DNA of 64,000 nucleotides from Streptomyces caniscabiei. GTDB taxonomy: Bacteria; Actinomycetota; Actinomycetes; Streptomycetales; Streptomycetaceae. The stretch spans positions 186,001-250,000 of the forward strand of contig NZ_JABXWI010000001.1 in assembly GCF_014930365.1 (NCBI RefSeq), in the 5' to 3' direction. The stretch's first letter is position 1. Each line of letters begins with the position of its first letter. The notes under the pieces are model-generated. The model did not search any database, had not been told where the DNA came from, and worked only from the letters and a program-made list of their open reading frames with translations. This document shows, in pieces, positions 1 through 7,962 of the stretch. A program made the translations under genes and the position numbers.

Positions 1-1
1 A

Positions 2-493
2 GAGCCACCGGAGACACCGGAGACACCGGAGACACCGGAGACAGCTACAGAAACAACGACTCCCGTGGTCCCCGCAGGGGCGACCGCGGGGACCACCGCG
101 GGGCCTCCGAGCACCGATCTCCGCCGGACCGTCGAGCGGTTCTGGGCCACCGCCGAGGGGCGGGACTGGGCCGCGTTCGCCGAGACGCTGGCCGAGGACG
201 TCGTGTACGAGCTGCCGCAGACGCGGGAGCGGATCCGCGGCCGTGAGCGGTACGTGGAGTTCAACCGGGAGTACCCCGGTGACTGGCACGCCCGGATCGA
301 ACGGATCGTGGCGGAGCCAGGACGGCCGGGGCAGGTGGTGAGCTGGACGCATGTCACCGTGGGGCTTGAGGAGATGTACGCGATCTCCTTCTTCACGGGG
401 GACGAGCACGGCCGGATCATCGCGATAACGGACTTCTGGCCCGAGCCGTACGAGCCGCCGGCCGGGCGTGAGCACCTCGTCGAGCGGTACTGA
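2..493 (+). CDS. NTF2/SnoaL-like protein, 5' end outside window
   Basis: The reading frame is open from the first in-frame codon of the window, so the gene probably begins upstream. The GTG at 65 is only an internal candidate start. The N-terminal part is a Pro-Glu-Thr repeat linker encoded by 9-bp tandem repeats. The rest (roughly 110 residues, from TVERFWATAEGRDW onwards) has the helix-sheet pattern of the SnoaL/NTF2 superfamily, with WPEPYEPP near the end as in limonene-epoxide-hydrolase-like or ketosteroid-isomerase-like proteins. The family covers enzymes and simple binding proteins, so no substrate is assigned. The coding sequence is seen; the family is inferred from pattern. Confidence 0.7.
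   Translation, partial: EPPETPETPETPETATETTTPVVPAGATAGTTAGPPSTDLRRTVERFWATAEGRDWAAFAETLAEDVVYELPQTRERIRGRERYVEFNREYPGDWHARIERIVAEPGRPGQVVSWTHVTVGLEEMYAISFFTGDEHGRIIAITDFWPEPYEPPAGREHLVERY
11..43 (+). repeat. 9-bp tandem repeat encoding Pro-Glu-Thr
   Basis: The unit GAGACACCG repeats about 3.5 times. In the frame of the adjoining gene it encodes repeated E-T-P, that is a PET linker, so it is coding rather than intergenic. Confidence 0.8.
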
Positions 494-546
494 GGGGGTC
501 GACCCCGAAGCCGGGGGCACCGCGCGGGCACCGTACGGTGGAAGGC

Positions 547-1371
547 GTGTACCGGTTCCTGCTGACGCCCCGATGGTGGGGGATCAACGTCTTCGTGCTG
601 CTCGCCATCCCGTTCTGCGTGTTCATGGGTTCGTGGCAGCTGAGCCGGTTCGAGGACCGGATGCAGGACCACCGCGCGGCGACCGAGCGGATCGACCCGG
701 CGGACCGGGCCCCGGCGCGCCCGCTGGCCGAGCTGCTGCCGGTGGACAAGGAGACCTCGGGCGAACTGGCCACCGTGAGCGGACGGTACGGCGAGCAGCT
801 CCTCGTGCCCAACCGCCAGGTGGACGGCAGAACCGGGTTCTACGTGCTGACGCTGTTGCGCACCGACGAGGGCAAGGCCCTGCCGGTCGTCCGGGGCTGG
901 CTGCCCGGCGCCGCGGACGCCGACCGGGCCCCGGCGGCCCCCTCCGGGGAGGTCACCGTCACCGGCTCGCTGCAGGCGTCCGAGACGCCCGGGTCGAACG
1001 GCGTGCCCGTCCAGGGCGGGCTGCCGGCCGGGCAGACCTCGGTGATCAGCGCGGCGACGCTGGTGAACCTCGTGCCGGACGACCTGTACGACGCCTGGAT
1101 CACGCTCGACAAGGGCGACTCGGGCATGAAGGCCGTGCCCGCGACCGCGCCGCAGGACACCGGGCTCGACCTCAAGGCCTTCCAGAACCTCGGCTACACC
1201 GGCGAGTGGTTCGTCTTCGCCGGCTTCGTCGTCTTCATGTGGTTCCGCCTGGTCCGCCGCGAGGTCGAGTTCCTCCGCGACGCGGAGCTGGGGCTGCTGT
1301 CGGACCCGGTCGAACCGGACGGCGACCGTGCCCCCGGAGACCGCTCCCGCGAAGCCGAGCCGGCCCCGTAG
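547..1371 (+). CDS. SURF1 family cytochrome oxidase assembly protein
   Basis: A protein of about 274 aa with the SURF1 layout: an N-terminal membrane helix (GINVFVLLAIPFCVFMGSW), an extracytoplasmic domain that keeps the family's PNRQVDGRTGFYVLT and VVRGWLP blocks, and a C-terminal helix (EWFVFAGFVVFMWFRLV). SURF1 proteins assist heme insertion or assembly of heme-copper cytochrome oxidase in the membrane. The GTG at 547 gives the usual start (MYRFLL-type). The GTG at 538 adds three residues and cannot be excluded; neither has a well-spaced Shine-Dalgarno sequence. The acidic tail after the last helix is common in Streptomyces homologues. It converges on the membrane protein gene at 1465. Confidence 0.88.
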   Translation: MYRFLLTPRWWGINVFVLLAIPFCVFMGSWQLSRFEDRMQDHRAATERIDPADRAPARPLAELLPVDKETSGELATVSGRYGEQLLVPNRQVDGRTGFYVLTLLRTDEGKALPVVRGWLPGAADADRAPAAPSGEVTVTGSLQASETPGSNGVPVQGGLPAGQTSVISAATLVNLVPDDLYDAWITLDKGDSGMKAVPATAPQDTGLDLKAFQNLGYTGEWFVFAGFVVFMWFRLVRREVEFLRDAELGLLSDPVEPDGDRAPGDRSREAEPAP

Positions 1372-1464
1372 GACCGGCGGGCTCACGCGGCCGCGGAGGC
1401 GACCGCGACTGCGGACGCGATTGTGAGAGAACAACTGGCCGAGGCTCCCCGGCCACGGTTGCCG

Positions 1465-3051
1465 TCAGGCGCCCGCCAGCAGGCCCGTGCGGTAGACCAC
1501 GCCCGCGCAGGCGTTGGTGACGGACGTCGTGAAGCTGGCGATGCCGCCCTCGGTGGTGTGGGAGATCAGGACGCTGCCGTCGACGACGCCGTCCTCCATG
1601 ACCAGCTGGGTCGAGACGGAGTTGGAGCCGTCGGTGGTGGTGCCGGGGGTCTCCTGCTCCGTGGGCGTCGGGTCCGGGGACGGATCCGTGCCGCCGGTGC
1701 CGCCGCCGGTCGTCCCGCCCGTGGTCTGGCAGGGCTCGGACGGCACCCAGGCGAACCGCACCTCGTAGGCGGCTCCCGGCTCCAGCACCAGCTGGGTCAG
1801 GGACAGCGACGGGTCGGGCAGTCCGGCCGCCGCGTCACCGGCGGCATGGGGCAGCACGGTGATCTTCGACGCGTCCGCGGCCCCCTGCGGGATGGTGCTC
1901 ACCGCGCCCCCGCCGGTGACCGTGCAGGCCGTACCGGAGATGTTGGAGACACGGAACGAGCCGTAGACGGCACCGCCGGAGTCCGGTGCGCCCACGCTGC
2001 CGCCACCGCCGAGCTGGGCCGACGTGCACAGCGTGGAGGCGGCGGCCGTCGGCGACGCCTGGGTGCCGCCCGTGGGGCCGTTGCTCTCGCTCTTGCCCTT
2101 GTCGCCCTTGTGCTTGTCCGTGTTCTTGCCGGACTCCTTGGTCCCGCCGGAGGAGCCCCCCGACGAACCGTTCCCGCCGGTCTGCCCCTTGGACTGGCCC
2201 TCGGTCTGCTCCTGGTTCGAGCCGTTGCCCATGATCGATGTGTTGACGTCGGAGCCGTTGGAGTTGGAGACGTGCATGAGGGCCGGGATCGCCGTGCCGA
2301 TGAGGAGCGCGGCGGCGGCCATACCGACGACGGCCTGGCGCTTGCGGGTCCGCCGCGCCGGTACCGCTCGCCGCAGATGCTCCAGGGTGCCGTCCCTGGG
2401 CTCGATCTCCGACACCGCGTGGTGCAGCAGATCGCGCAGCATCAGCTCGTCGGAGTCGAACCCGCCGATGCCCTTCGCCGCGGAGCCGTTCAGCCCGGTG
2501 CTCGTCCGCCCGGCGCTCGTCAGTCCGGCGCCCTTCAGCCCGGCGCCGCTGAGCGCCAAGGCGTTCAGCCCGGCGCCCTTCGACGCCGAGAGGCTCATGG
2601 GCGGGTCGTCCGCCGCCGCGTGGTCGGCCGCCGCGTGGTCCGTACCCGGGTCAGCCGAATTCAGGTCGGCAGACCGCGAGTCGTCCTCACCCGCGTCGTT
2701 CACACGCGCGCCGTCCTCATGCGCGTCGTGCGGAGCGTGGCCTTCGAGATCCTGGCCTTCGAGATGCTGGCCCTCGGGGCGGGGGCCTTGTTCGTCGGGG
2801 CCGTGATTCACAGTTCCGTTCCCAGCGTGCGATTGCGTTTCTTCGTGCTCCTCGAGCCCGCGCCCCCCGACGCGCCCGTCCCGCCCGCGCTGTTCCGCGC
2901 GTTCGTTCCCGCGCTGTTCCGCGCGTTCGTTCCCGTGCTCCTCGGCGTGGTCGTCCTCGTCCCGGCGCCCCCAGGAGGCACGCCTCCGGGCGCCGAGCTC
3001 GTCCCGACCGTCCTGCCTGTCGGGGCCGTCGTCCCTGCCGTGCGTGCTCAT
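1465..3051 (-). CDS. Membrane-anchored protein coupled to the sigma factor gene (putative anti-sigma or sensor)
   Basis: A protein of 528 aa. Residues 1-200 are low-complexity and charged, rich in His, Glu, Asp and Arg, with an 8-residue repeat (GNERAEQR) and GAGL-type repeats. A cytosolic segment (DELMLRDLLHHAVSEIEP) and basic stretch precede one membrane helix (AVVGMAAAALLIGTAIPALM). A Gly/Ser/Lys linker and a C-terminal extracytoplasmic domain with three Cys (SAQLGGGG to GLLAGA) follow. The start ATG overlaps the stop of the upstream sigma factor (ATGA), so translational coupling is likely. Such pairing suggests it controls that sigma factor or senses the envelope signal, but I see no clear anti-sigma zinc motif (HxxxCxxC). 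The real start may be later, because the N-terminal region is compositionally odd. Confidence 0.75.
   Translation of the reverse strand: MSTHGRDDGPDRQDGRDELGARRRASWGRRDEDDHAEEHGNERAEQRGNERAEQRGRDGRVGGRGLEEHEETQSHAGNGTVNHGPDEQGPRPEGQHLEGQDLEGHAPHDAHEDGARVNDAGEDDSRSADLNSADPGTDHAAADHAAADDPPMSLSASKGAGLNALALSGAGLKGAGLTSAGRTSTGLNGSAAKGIGGFDSDELMLRDLLHHAVSEIEPRDGTLEHLRRAVPARRTRKRQAVVGMAAAALLIGTAIPALMHVSNSNGSDVNTSIMGNGSNQEQTEGQSKGQTGGNGSSGGSSGGTKESGKNTDKHKGDKGKSESNGPTGGTQASPTAAASTLCTSAQLGGGGSVGAPDSGGAVYGSFRVSNISGTACTVTGGGAVSTIPQGAADASKITVLPHAAGDAAAGLPDPSLSLTQLVLEPGAAYEVRFAWVPSEPCQTTGGTTGGGTGGTDPSPDPTPTEQETPGTTTDGSNSVSTQLVMEDGVVDGSVLISHTTEGGIASFTTSVTNACAGVVYRTGLLAGA
2887..2934. repeat. 24-bp direct repeat, two copies, inside the membrane protein gene
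   Basis: Two exact adjacent 24-bp copies (2887-2910 and 2911-2934) encode the GNERAEQR repeats in the N-terminal low-complexity region of the minus-strand gene. Such repeats can change copy number by slippage. Confidence 0.85.
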
Positions 3052-3653
3052 GCGGGCGCCTCCATGGCGACGCGCAGTGCCGCGATGCCCCGGGAGCCGT
3101 ACGCCTTCACCGAGCCCAGCGATATGCCGAGCGTCTCCGCGACCTGGGCCTCGGTCATGTCGGCGAAGTAGCGCAGCACGAGGACCTCGCGCTGACGCCG
3201 CTGGAGTCCCTTCATCGCCTTGATCAGGGAGTCGCGCTCCAGCTGGTCGTACGCGCCCTCCTCCGCGCTCGCCATGTCCGGCATCGGCTTCGACAGCAGC
3301 TTCAGGCCGAGGATGCGGCGGCGCAGGGCGGAGCGCGAGAGATTCACGACCGTCTGGCGCAGATAGGCGAGCGTCTTCTCCGGGTCACGGACGCGCTTGC
3401 GCGCGGAGTGCACGCGGATGAACGCCTCCTGGACGACGTCCTCGCAGGAGGCCGTGTCGTCGAGGAGGAGCGCCGCGAGGCCGAGAAGCGAGCGGTAGTG
3501 AGCGCGGTAGGTCTCGGTGAGATGGTCGACCGTCGTACCGGAGGCCGGCACCGTCGACGTGTCGTCCGCGCCGTCGCGCTGGCTGGGTATGCGGGTCGGC
3601 CGCGCCGCTGGCATCGGCGCGATCACCGGCATGCCGCCGGCCGAACCGGGCAT
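3048..3653 (-). CDS. SigE-family ECF RNA polymerase sigma factor
   Basis: About 201 aa from ATG 3653; ATG 3632 (MPVIAP) is an alternative. Neither start has a good Shine-Dalgarno, and the open frame further upstream is not credible. Region 2 is seen in YRAHYRSLLGLAALLLDDTASCEDVVQEAFIRVH, with a SRSALRR linker. Region 4 is seen in LQRRQREVLVLRYFADMTEAQVAETLGISLGSVKAYGSRGI, a helix-turn-helix that contacts the -35 element. It belongs to the actinobacterial SigE-like ECF class that directs transcription of small regulons. It overlaps the downstream membrane protein by 4 bp and follows lysC-asd in the same orientation, separated by an 870-bp gap with terminator-like structures, so it likely has its own promoter. 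Confidence 0.88.
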   Translation of the reverse strand: MPGSAGGMPVIAPMPAARPTRIPSQRDGADDTSTVPASGTTVDHLTETYRAHYRSLLGLAALLLDDTASCEDVVQEAFIRVHSARKRVRDPEKTLAYLRQTVVNLSRSALRRRILGLKLLSKPMPDMASAEEGAYDQLERDSLIKAMKGLQRRQREVLVLRYFADMTEAQVAETLGISLGSVKAYGSRGIAALRVAMEAPA

Positions 3654-3977
3654 GCGGGGACGGCGGGGTGGACGAAGGGCGGTGCCCCTCGTCTGTACCG
3701 CGGTGAAATCGAGTACCTCTGCCACGCCTGTTGGACCCGCGTACCCCCCTCGGGGTTGTACGAGACAGGCATCACTTTTGCGTCGAACCGCACACGTCTC
3801 CGTAGGGAACGTGCGCCGGGCGGTATGGCGGCCACGTCCGTCGGCACGCAGCGCGCAGCCATCGGTACGACCCACCGAACACCGGACAGCGCGTCGAACG
3901 CCCTCATGCGTACCAGCTCTTCCCCTATGCCCCAAGTGTTGGCGCCCAGCCCCGCCGAAGGGCGCCCGGTAAAGACG

Positions 3978-4013
3978 CTCCCCGTCCGCCGCGCGGTTGC
4001 GGCGGACGGGGAG
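3978..4013. terminator. Perfect 15-bp hairpin
   Basis: The arms 3978-3992 and 3999-4013 are exact reverse complements around a 6-nt loop (GCGGTT). A run of seven A follows on the plus strand, so on the minus strand a T-run precedes the stem rather than following it. It may act as a GC-rich terminator without a U-tract or as an insulating structure upstream of the sigma factor gene. Confidence 0.5.
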
Positions 4014-4189
4014 AAAAAAATCCTCGATCACCGGGAGGCCTGAATCAACCCGGAAATCCGGCGACGGTGCGGCCGGAAATCCTCCGCCCGTGGGTACCGC
4101 CGACTCGAAGAACTTACACGGCACCACCGACAAGGGCCGAGGCGGCGGGGGCGGGGGGTGCGGGTCGCGTCGGCGGGCGCGGGTGCGGT

Positions 4190-4225
4190 GGGGCTTCTCG
4201 CGCAGTTCCCCGCGCCCCCGAAAAC
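4190..4225 (+). repeat. Dispersed GC-rich repeat, copy A
   Basis: It carries the core CGCGCAGTTCCCCGCGCCCC preceded by GGGGCTTCT. The same core recurs at 4429-4458 (inverted), 21168-21192, 24910-24938 and 24989-25018 (inverted), always between genes. Confidence 0.85.
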
Positions 4226-4395
4226 CGGGCCCTACGGACCCGACAGACAGCCCCCACGGACCCGAAAGCCAGACCCTGCGGGCACGGCCCCACGGGCCTG
4301 AAGGACCACGACCGAGCGGCCCAGAAGGACCACAGCCCCTCAGGCACCCAAAGGACCACGGTCTCGCGAGCCTGAAAAGCAACGGGGCCGCAAAC

Positions 4396-4429
4396 TGAAA
4401 AGCCCAGGGCGCAGCCCCGGCTTTTCAGG
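4396..4429 (-). terminator. Probable asd terminator
   Basis: The stem arms CTGAAAAGCC and GGCTTTTCAG enclose a GGG/CCC inner stem. A T-run sits in the distal arm. It starts about 95 nt after the asd stop on the minus strand and is part of the dispersed repeat. Confidence 0.55.
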
Positions 4430-4458
4430 GGCGCGGGGAACTGCGCGAGAAGCCCCAC
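4396..4458 (-). repeat. Dispersed GC-rich repeat, copy B (inverted), with hairpin
   Basis: An inverted copy of the repeat. Its outer part is the hairpin CTGAAAAGCC...GGCTTTTCAG (4396-4429). It forms an inverted pair with copy A about 170 bp away. Confidence 0.85.
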
Positions 4459-4523
4459 CGCACCCGCACCCGCAGCCGCCCACGCACCCGAACCCCCACC
4501 CCCGCAGGCGCCGTCGGCCAGCC

Positions 4524-5600
4524 CTACGCCCCCTTCACCACCAACTCCGCCACCTGCACCGCGTTCAGGGCGGAGCCCTTCCGCAGGTTGTCGCCGCAGA
4601 CGAAGAGCTCCAGGGCCGTCGGGTCGTCGAGGGCCCGGCGGACGCGCCCCACCCACGTGGGGTCCGTGCCGACCACGTCGGCCGGCGTGGGGAACTCCCC
4701 CGCGTCCGGATCGTCGTAGAGGACGACCCCGGGCGCGGTGGCGAGGATCTCCCGCGCCTTGGCGACGGTGACCTCGCCCTCGAAGCGGGCGTGCAGCGTG
4801 AGGGAGTGCGCGGTGACCACCGGCACCCGTACGCAGGTCACGGCCACCGGAAGCTTCGGCAGCCCGAGGATCTTGCGGGACTCGTCCCGCAACTTCATCT
4901 CCTCCGAGGACCAGCCGTCGGCGCGCAGGTCCCCGGCCCACGGCACCACGTTGAGCGCCACCGGCTCCGGGAACGGCCCGGTGTCGTCGCCCACGGCCCG
5001 CCGTACGTCACCGGGGGTGGTCCCCAGCTCCGTGCCGGCGACCAGGGAGATCTGCCGGCGCAGGGTGTCCACGCCGGACCGCCCCGCGCCGCTGACCGCC
5101 TGGTACGAGGAGGCCACCAGCGCGCGCAGCCCGAACTCGGCGTGCAGCGCGCCGAGCGCCACGATCATGGAGAGGGTCGTGCAGTGGGGGTTGGCGACGA
5201 TCCCGCGCGGCCGGTTCCGGGCGGCGTGGGGGTTGACCTCGGGGACGACGAGGGGCACCTCCGGGTCCATCCGGAAGGCGCCCGAGGTGTCGACGACGAC
5301 CACGCCCTTGGCCGCCGCGATCGGTGCCCAGCGCTCCGCGACCTCGTCGGGTACGTCGAACAGGGCGATGTCGACCCCGTCGAAGGCCTCCTCGGCGCCC
5401 TCGGTCAGGGCCGTCACCTCGACCTGCTCCCCGCGCACGGCCAGCTTGCGGCCGGCCGAGCGCGGGGAGGCGAACAGACGGATCTCGCCCCAGATGTCCG
5501 CACGGTGGGACAGGAGCTGGAGCATGACGGTGCCGACGGCGCCGGTCGCGCCCACGACCGCCAGCGTCGGCCGGCCGGCGCGCCCGGCATCGACAGCCAT
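4524..5600 (-). CDS. asd: Aspartate-semialdehyde dehydrogenase
   Basis: Makes L-aspartate 4-semialdehyde from aspartyl phosphate with NADPH, the second step to lysine/diaminopimelate, threonine and methionine, in the cytosol. About 358 aa from ATG 5600; the GGAGG-type Shine-Dalgarno about 9 nt upstream favours it over TTG 5603. The N-terminal Rossmann loop reads VVGATGAVG. The catalytic Cys is in ANPHCTTLS (about residue 140) and the catalytic His in VVTAHSLT (about 265). Length and motifs match the bacterial family. It sits 31 nt downstream of lysC and is very probably cotranscribed with it, the classical actinobacterial ask-asd pair. Confidence 0.96.
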   Translation of the reverse strand: MAVDAGRAGRPTLAVVGATGAVGTVMLQLLSHRADIWGEIRLFASPRSAGRKLAVRGEQVEVTALTEGAEEAFDGVDIALFDVPDEVAERWAPIAAAKGVVVVDTSGAFRMDPEVPLVVPEVNPHAARNRPRGIVANPHCTTLSMIVALGALHAEFGLRALVASSYQAVSGAGRSGVDTLRRQISLVAGTELGTTPGDVRRAVGDDTGPFPEPVALNVVPWAGDLRADGWSSEEMKLRDESRKILGLPKLPVAVTCVRVPVVTAHSLTLHARFEGEVTVAKAREILATAPGVVLYDDPDAGEFPTPADVVGTDPTWVGRVRRALDDPTALELFVCGDNLRKGSALNAVQVAELVVKGA

Positions 5601-5631
5601 CAACGACCGCCGCCTCCGTGAAAGAGGGCCA

Positions 5632-6153
5632 TCAGCGCCCGGTACCCCCGTAGACGACGGCCTCGTCGCTGTCGGAGTCGAGCCCGAAGGCGGTGTGCAC
5701 GGCGCGCACGGCCTCCGGCACGTCGTCGGCGCGGGTGACGACCGAGATACGGATCTCGGAGGTCGAGATCAGCTCGATGTTCACACCGGCGTCGGACAGC
5801 GCCTCGAAGAAGGAGGCGGTGACGCCCGGGTTGGTCTTCATTCCGGCGCCGACCAGGGAGATCTTGCCGATCTGGTCGTCGTAGCGCAGCGAGTCGAAGC
5901 CGATGCCGGCCTTGTTCTTCTCCAGCGCGTCGATGGCCTTGCGGCCCTCGGTCTTGGGGAGGGTGAAGGAGATGTCCGTCAGCCCGGTCGTCACGGCGGA
6001 GACGTTCTGCACCACCATGTCGATGTTGACCTCGGCGTCCGCGATGGCGCGGAAGATCGCGGCGGCCTCGCCCGGCTTGTCCGGGACGCCGACGACCGTG
6101 ACCTTGGCCTCGGAGACGTCGTGGGCGACTCCGGAGATGATGGCGTGCTCCAC
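5632..6153 (-). CDS. Aspartate kinase beta subunit from internal start (inferred)
   Basis: An in-frame GTG at 6153, eight nt after the Shine-Dalgarno-like AAGGGG (6162-6167), would give a 173-aa protein starting VEHAIISG and containing just the two ACT domains. In corynebacteria and other Gram-positive bacteria the lysine-sensitive aspartokinase is an alpha2-beta2 enzyme whose beta subunit comes from exactly such an internal start. The site is visible in the sequence; its use here is inferred from that family knowledge. Confidence 0.6.
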   Translation of the reverse strand: MEHAIISGVAHDVSEAKVTVVGVPDKPGEAAAIFRAIADAEVNIDMVVQNVSAVTTGLTDISFTLPKTEGRKAIDALEKNKAGIGFDSLRYDDQIGKISLVGAGMKTNPGVTASFFEALSDAGVNIELISTSEIRISVVTRADDVPEAVRAVHTAFGLDSDSDEAVVYGGTGR

Positions 6154-6912
6154 CTTGTGGTCCCCTTGCGACTCTGGCTTCTCGTTGCTGACCCAGGTGC
6201 CCGGCAGTCCGGAGAAGGACGAGCGGACGTGGATCGGGATGTTGTAGCGACGGGCGTACTCGACACAGCGGTGGAGCAGCACCTTGGAACCGGACGAGGC
6301 CAGTTCGAGCATGTCCTCGGAGGAGATCCAGTCGATCTTCCGGGCCTTCTTCACGACCCGCGGGTCGGCGGTGAAGACGCCGTCGACGTCGGTGTAGATC
6401 TCACAGACCTCGGCGTCCAGCGCGGCGGCCAGCGCGACGGCGGTCGTGTCCGACCCGCCGCGGCCGAGGGTGGTGATGTCCTTCTTGTCCGCGCTGACAC
6501 CCTGGAAACCGGCGACGATGGCGATGTTGCCCTCGTCCAGCGCGGTCCGGATGCGGCCGGGCGTGACGTCGATGATCCGGGCTTTGTTGTGGACCGAGTC
6601 GGTGATGACGCCTGCCTGGCTGCCGGTGAACGACTGGGCCTCGTGGCCCAGGTTTTTGATCGCCATGGCCAGCAGCGCCATGGAGATACGCTCTCCGGCG
6701 GTCAGCAGCATGTCGAACTCACGCCCGGCAGGCATCGGTGACACCTGCTCGGCGAGATCGATCAGCTCGTCCGTCGTGTCGCCCATCGCGGAAACGACGA
6801 CGACCACCTGGTGGCCGTTCTTCTTCGCTTCCACGATCCGCTTGGCGACGCGCTTGATGCCCTCGGCATCGGCTACGGAGGAGCCTCCGTACTTCTGCAC
6901 GACAAGGCCCAC
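5632..6912 (-). CDS. lysC: Aspartate kinase (alpha subunit)
   Basis: Phosphorylates L-aspartate, the first committed step of the aspartate amino-acid family. 426 aa from GTG 6912. The amino acid kinase domain starts with VQKYGGSSV and includes a [13 protein letters not shown] block. Two C-terminal ACT domains (from about residue 265: [13 protein letters not shown] and [14 protein letters not shown]) provide feedback control, typically by lysine plus threonine in actinobacteria. It ends in VVYGGTGR like the Corynebacterium enzyme. An in-frame internal start would give the separate beta subunit known for this class. It leads the lysC-asd operon. Confidence 0.96.
   Translation of the reverse strand: MGLVVQKYGGSSVADAEGIKRVAKRIVEAKKNGHQVVVVVSAMGDTTDELIDLAEQVSPMPAGREFDMLLTAGERISMALLAMAIKNLGHEAQSFTGSQAGVITDSVHNKARIIDVTPGRIRTALDEGNIAIVAGFQGVSADKKDITTLGRGGSDTTAVALAAALDAEVCEIYTDVDGVFTADPRVVKKARKIDWISSEDMLELASSGSKVLLHRCVEYARRYNIPIHVRSSFSGLPGTWVSNEKPESQGDHKVEHAIISGVAHDVSEAKVTVVGVPDKPGEAAAIFRAIADAEVNIDMVVQNVSAVTTGLTDISFTLPKTEGRKAIDALEKNKAGIGFDSLRYDDQIGKISLVGAGMKTNPGVTASFFEALSDAGVNIELISTSEIRISVVTRADDVPEAVRAVHTAFGLDSDSDEAVVYGGTGR
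6153..6167 (-). promoter_or_regulatory. Internal ribosome binding site in lysC
   Basis: AAGGGG (6167-6162 on the minus strand) sits eight nt before an in-frame GTG at 6153. It decides the predicted beta-subunit start of aspartokinase. Confidence 0.55.
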
Positions 6913-7242
6913 GTGCGCTCCTCGCTCCGTTTCAGTCCCTTATCCGCACATACACACGCGCTCACACGTGCTGCGGCGGTCGGCTCAGTCTATCGAGCGG
7001 TCGAATATCGCTTCCCTGGTACCGCATGGTGAGATGTCCCGCTCACCCTTTGATCACCTGGGTTTTCTCCGGGCCTTCCACCGGTTTCACCCGGCTTCTC
7101 ACCGCGGACCCTCGACCGCTCCGGGAACGTCCCTGCCCAGGTCGTCGCCGAACAGTCGGCGCGGACGGCGAAAAGTGCCTGGGGTCACACAACGGCGCCC
7201 CGCGACGACGGAACCCCAACTTTCAAGCACTAAGGTCATGCC
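6913..7242. other. Divergent intergenic region, lysC / response regulator
   Basis: 330 bp between divergently transcribed genes; it must hold both promoters. I see a 6-bp inverted repeat GGTGAG...CTCACC (7028-7047) but no convincing -10/-35 pair, riboswitch or gene. Confidence 0.5.
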
Positions 7243-7962
7243 GTGCGCGTACTTCTGGTGGAAGACGACGAGCCGGTCGCCGAGTCCCTGCGCCGGGGAC
7301 TCCTGCGATACGGCTTCGAGGTGCAGTGGGTCAACACGGGCGGGGCGGCACTGTCGTACGACGGCCCGTACGACGTCGTCCTCCTCGACCTCGGGCTGCC
7401 CGACACCGACGGTCTCGACGTCTGCAAAACCCTGCGGGACCGCAGCCAGGTGCCGATCATCGTGATCAGCGCCCGCAGCGACGAGACGGACCGGGTGGTC
7501 GGGCTGGAGCTCGGCGCCGACGACTACGTCTCCAAGCCCTTCGGGGTGCGCGAGGTGATCGCCCGGATAAGGGCGGTGATGCGCCGCGTCCAGCCGCGCG
7601 CCGCCGACGCTCCCCCGGCCGGCCCCGACCGCTACGGCCCCCACCTGACCGTCGACCGCAAGGCCGCGCGCGTCCACCTCGACGGTACGGAGGTGGCGCT
7701 CGCCCCCAAGGAGTACGACCTCCTCGCCTTCCTCACCGAGGAGCCGGGCGCCCTGATGTCGCGCGAGCAGATCATGGAGGCGGTCTGGGACGCGAACTGG
7801 TTCGGCCCGACGAAGACACTCGACGTCCATGTGGCCGCGCTGCGGCGCAAGCTCGCCGGGGCGATCACGATCGAGGCGGTGCGGGGGGTGGGGTTCCGGC
7901 TCATCGTCACCGAGGAGGTCGAGACCGCCGGCTCCGCGCGTGAGGGCGACGGCACGCCATGA
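7243..7962 (+). CDS. OmpR/PhoB-family response regulator
   Basis: 239 aa from GTG 7243. The receiver domain (1-115) starts VRVLLVEDDEPVAESL, with phosphoacceptor Asp49 in VVLLDLGLP, the conserved Thr/Ser region in VISARS and Lys98 in YVSKPF. The C-terminal winged helix (about 135-228) ends in KTLDVHVAALRRKL...GVGFRL, typical of OmpR/PhoB DNA-binding domains. Its ATG/TGA overlap with the following histidine kinase shows they form one two-component system. The stimulus is unknown; the kinase's periplasmic loop suggests an extracytoplasmic cue. Confidence 0.95.
   Translation: MRVLLVEDDEPVAESLRRGLLRYGFEVQWVNTGGAALSYDGPYDVVLLDLGLPDTDGLDVCKTLRDRSQVPIIVISARSDETDRVVGLELGADDYVSKPFGVREVIARIRAVMRRVQPRAADAPPAGPDRYGPHLTVDRKAARVHLDGTEVALAPKEYDLLAFLTEEPGALMSREQIMEAVWDANWFGPTKTLDVHVAALRRKLAGAITIEAVRGVGFRLIVTEEVETAGSAREGDGTP

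Larger units (their letters stand above)
3654..4523. other. Long intergenic region with hairpins and dispersed repeats
   Basis: This 870-bp gap lies between asd and the sigma factor gene, both on the minus strand. I find no supportable gene: open frames here lack a plausible start and family resemblance. It holds two oppositely oriented copies of a dispersed GC-rich repeat (4190-4225 and 4396-4458), a terminator-like hairpin next to asd, and a 15-bp perfect hairpin at 3978-4013. The sigma factor promoter should lie in its lower-numbered part, but I could not identify it. Confidence 0.7.

Noticed and set aside
1423..3171. Long plus-strand open frame antisense to the membrane protein gene
   Set aside because: It is a shadow frame from high-GC codon bias: low complexity, no domains, and it covers two well-supported minus-strand genes.
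4738..6741. 667-codon plus-strand frame across asd and lysC
   Set aside because: It is antisense to two clearly recognised enzymes and shows no family similarity.
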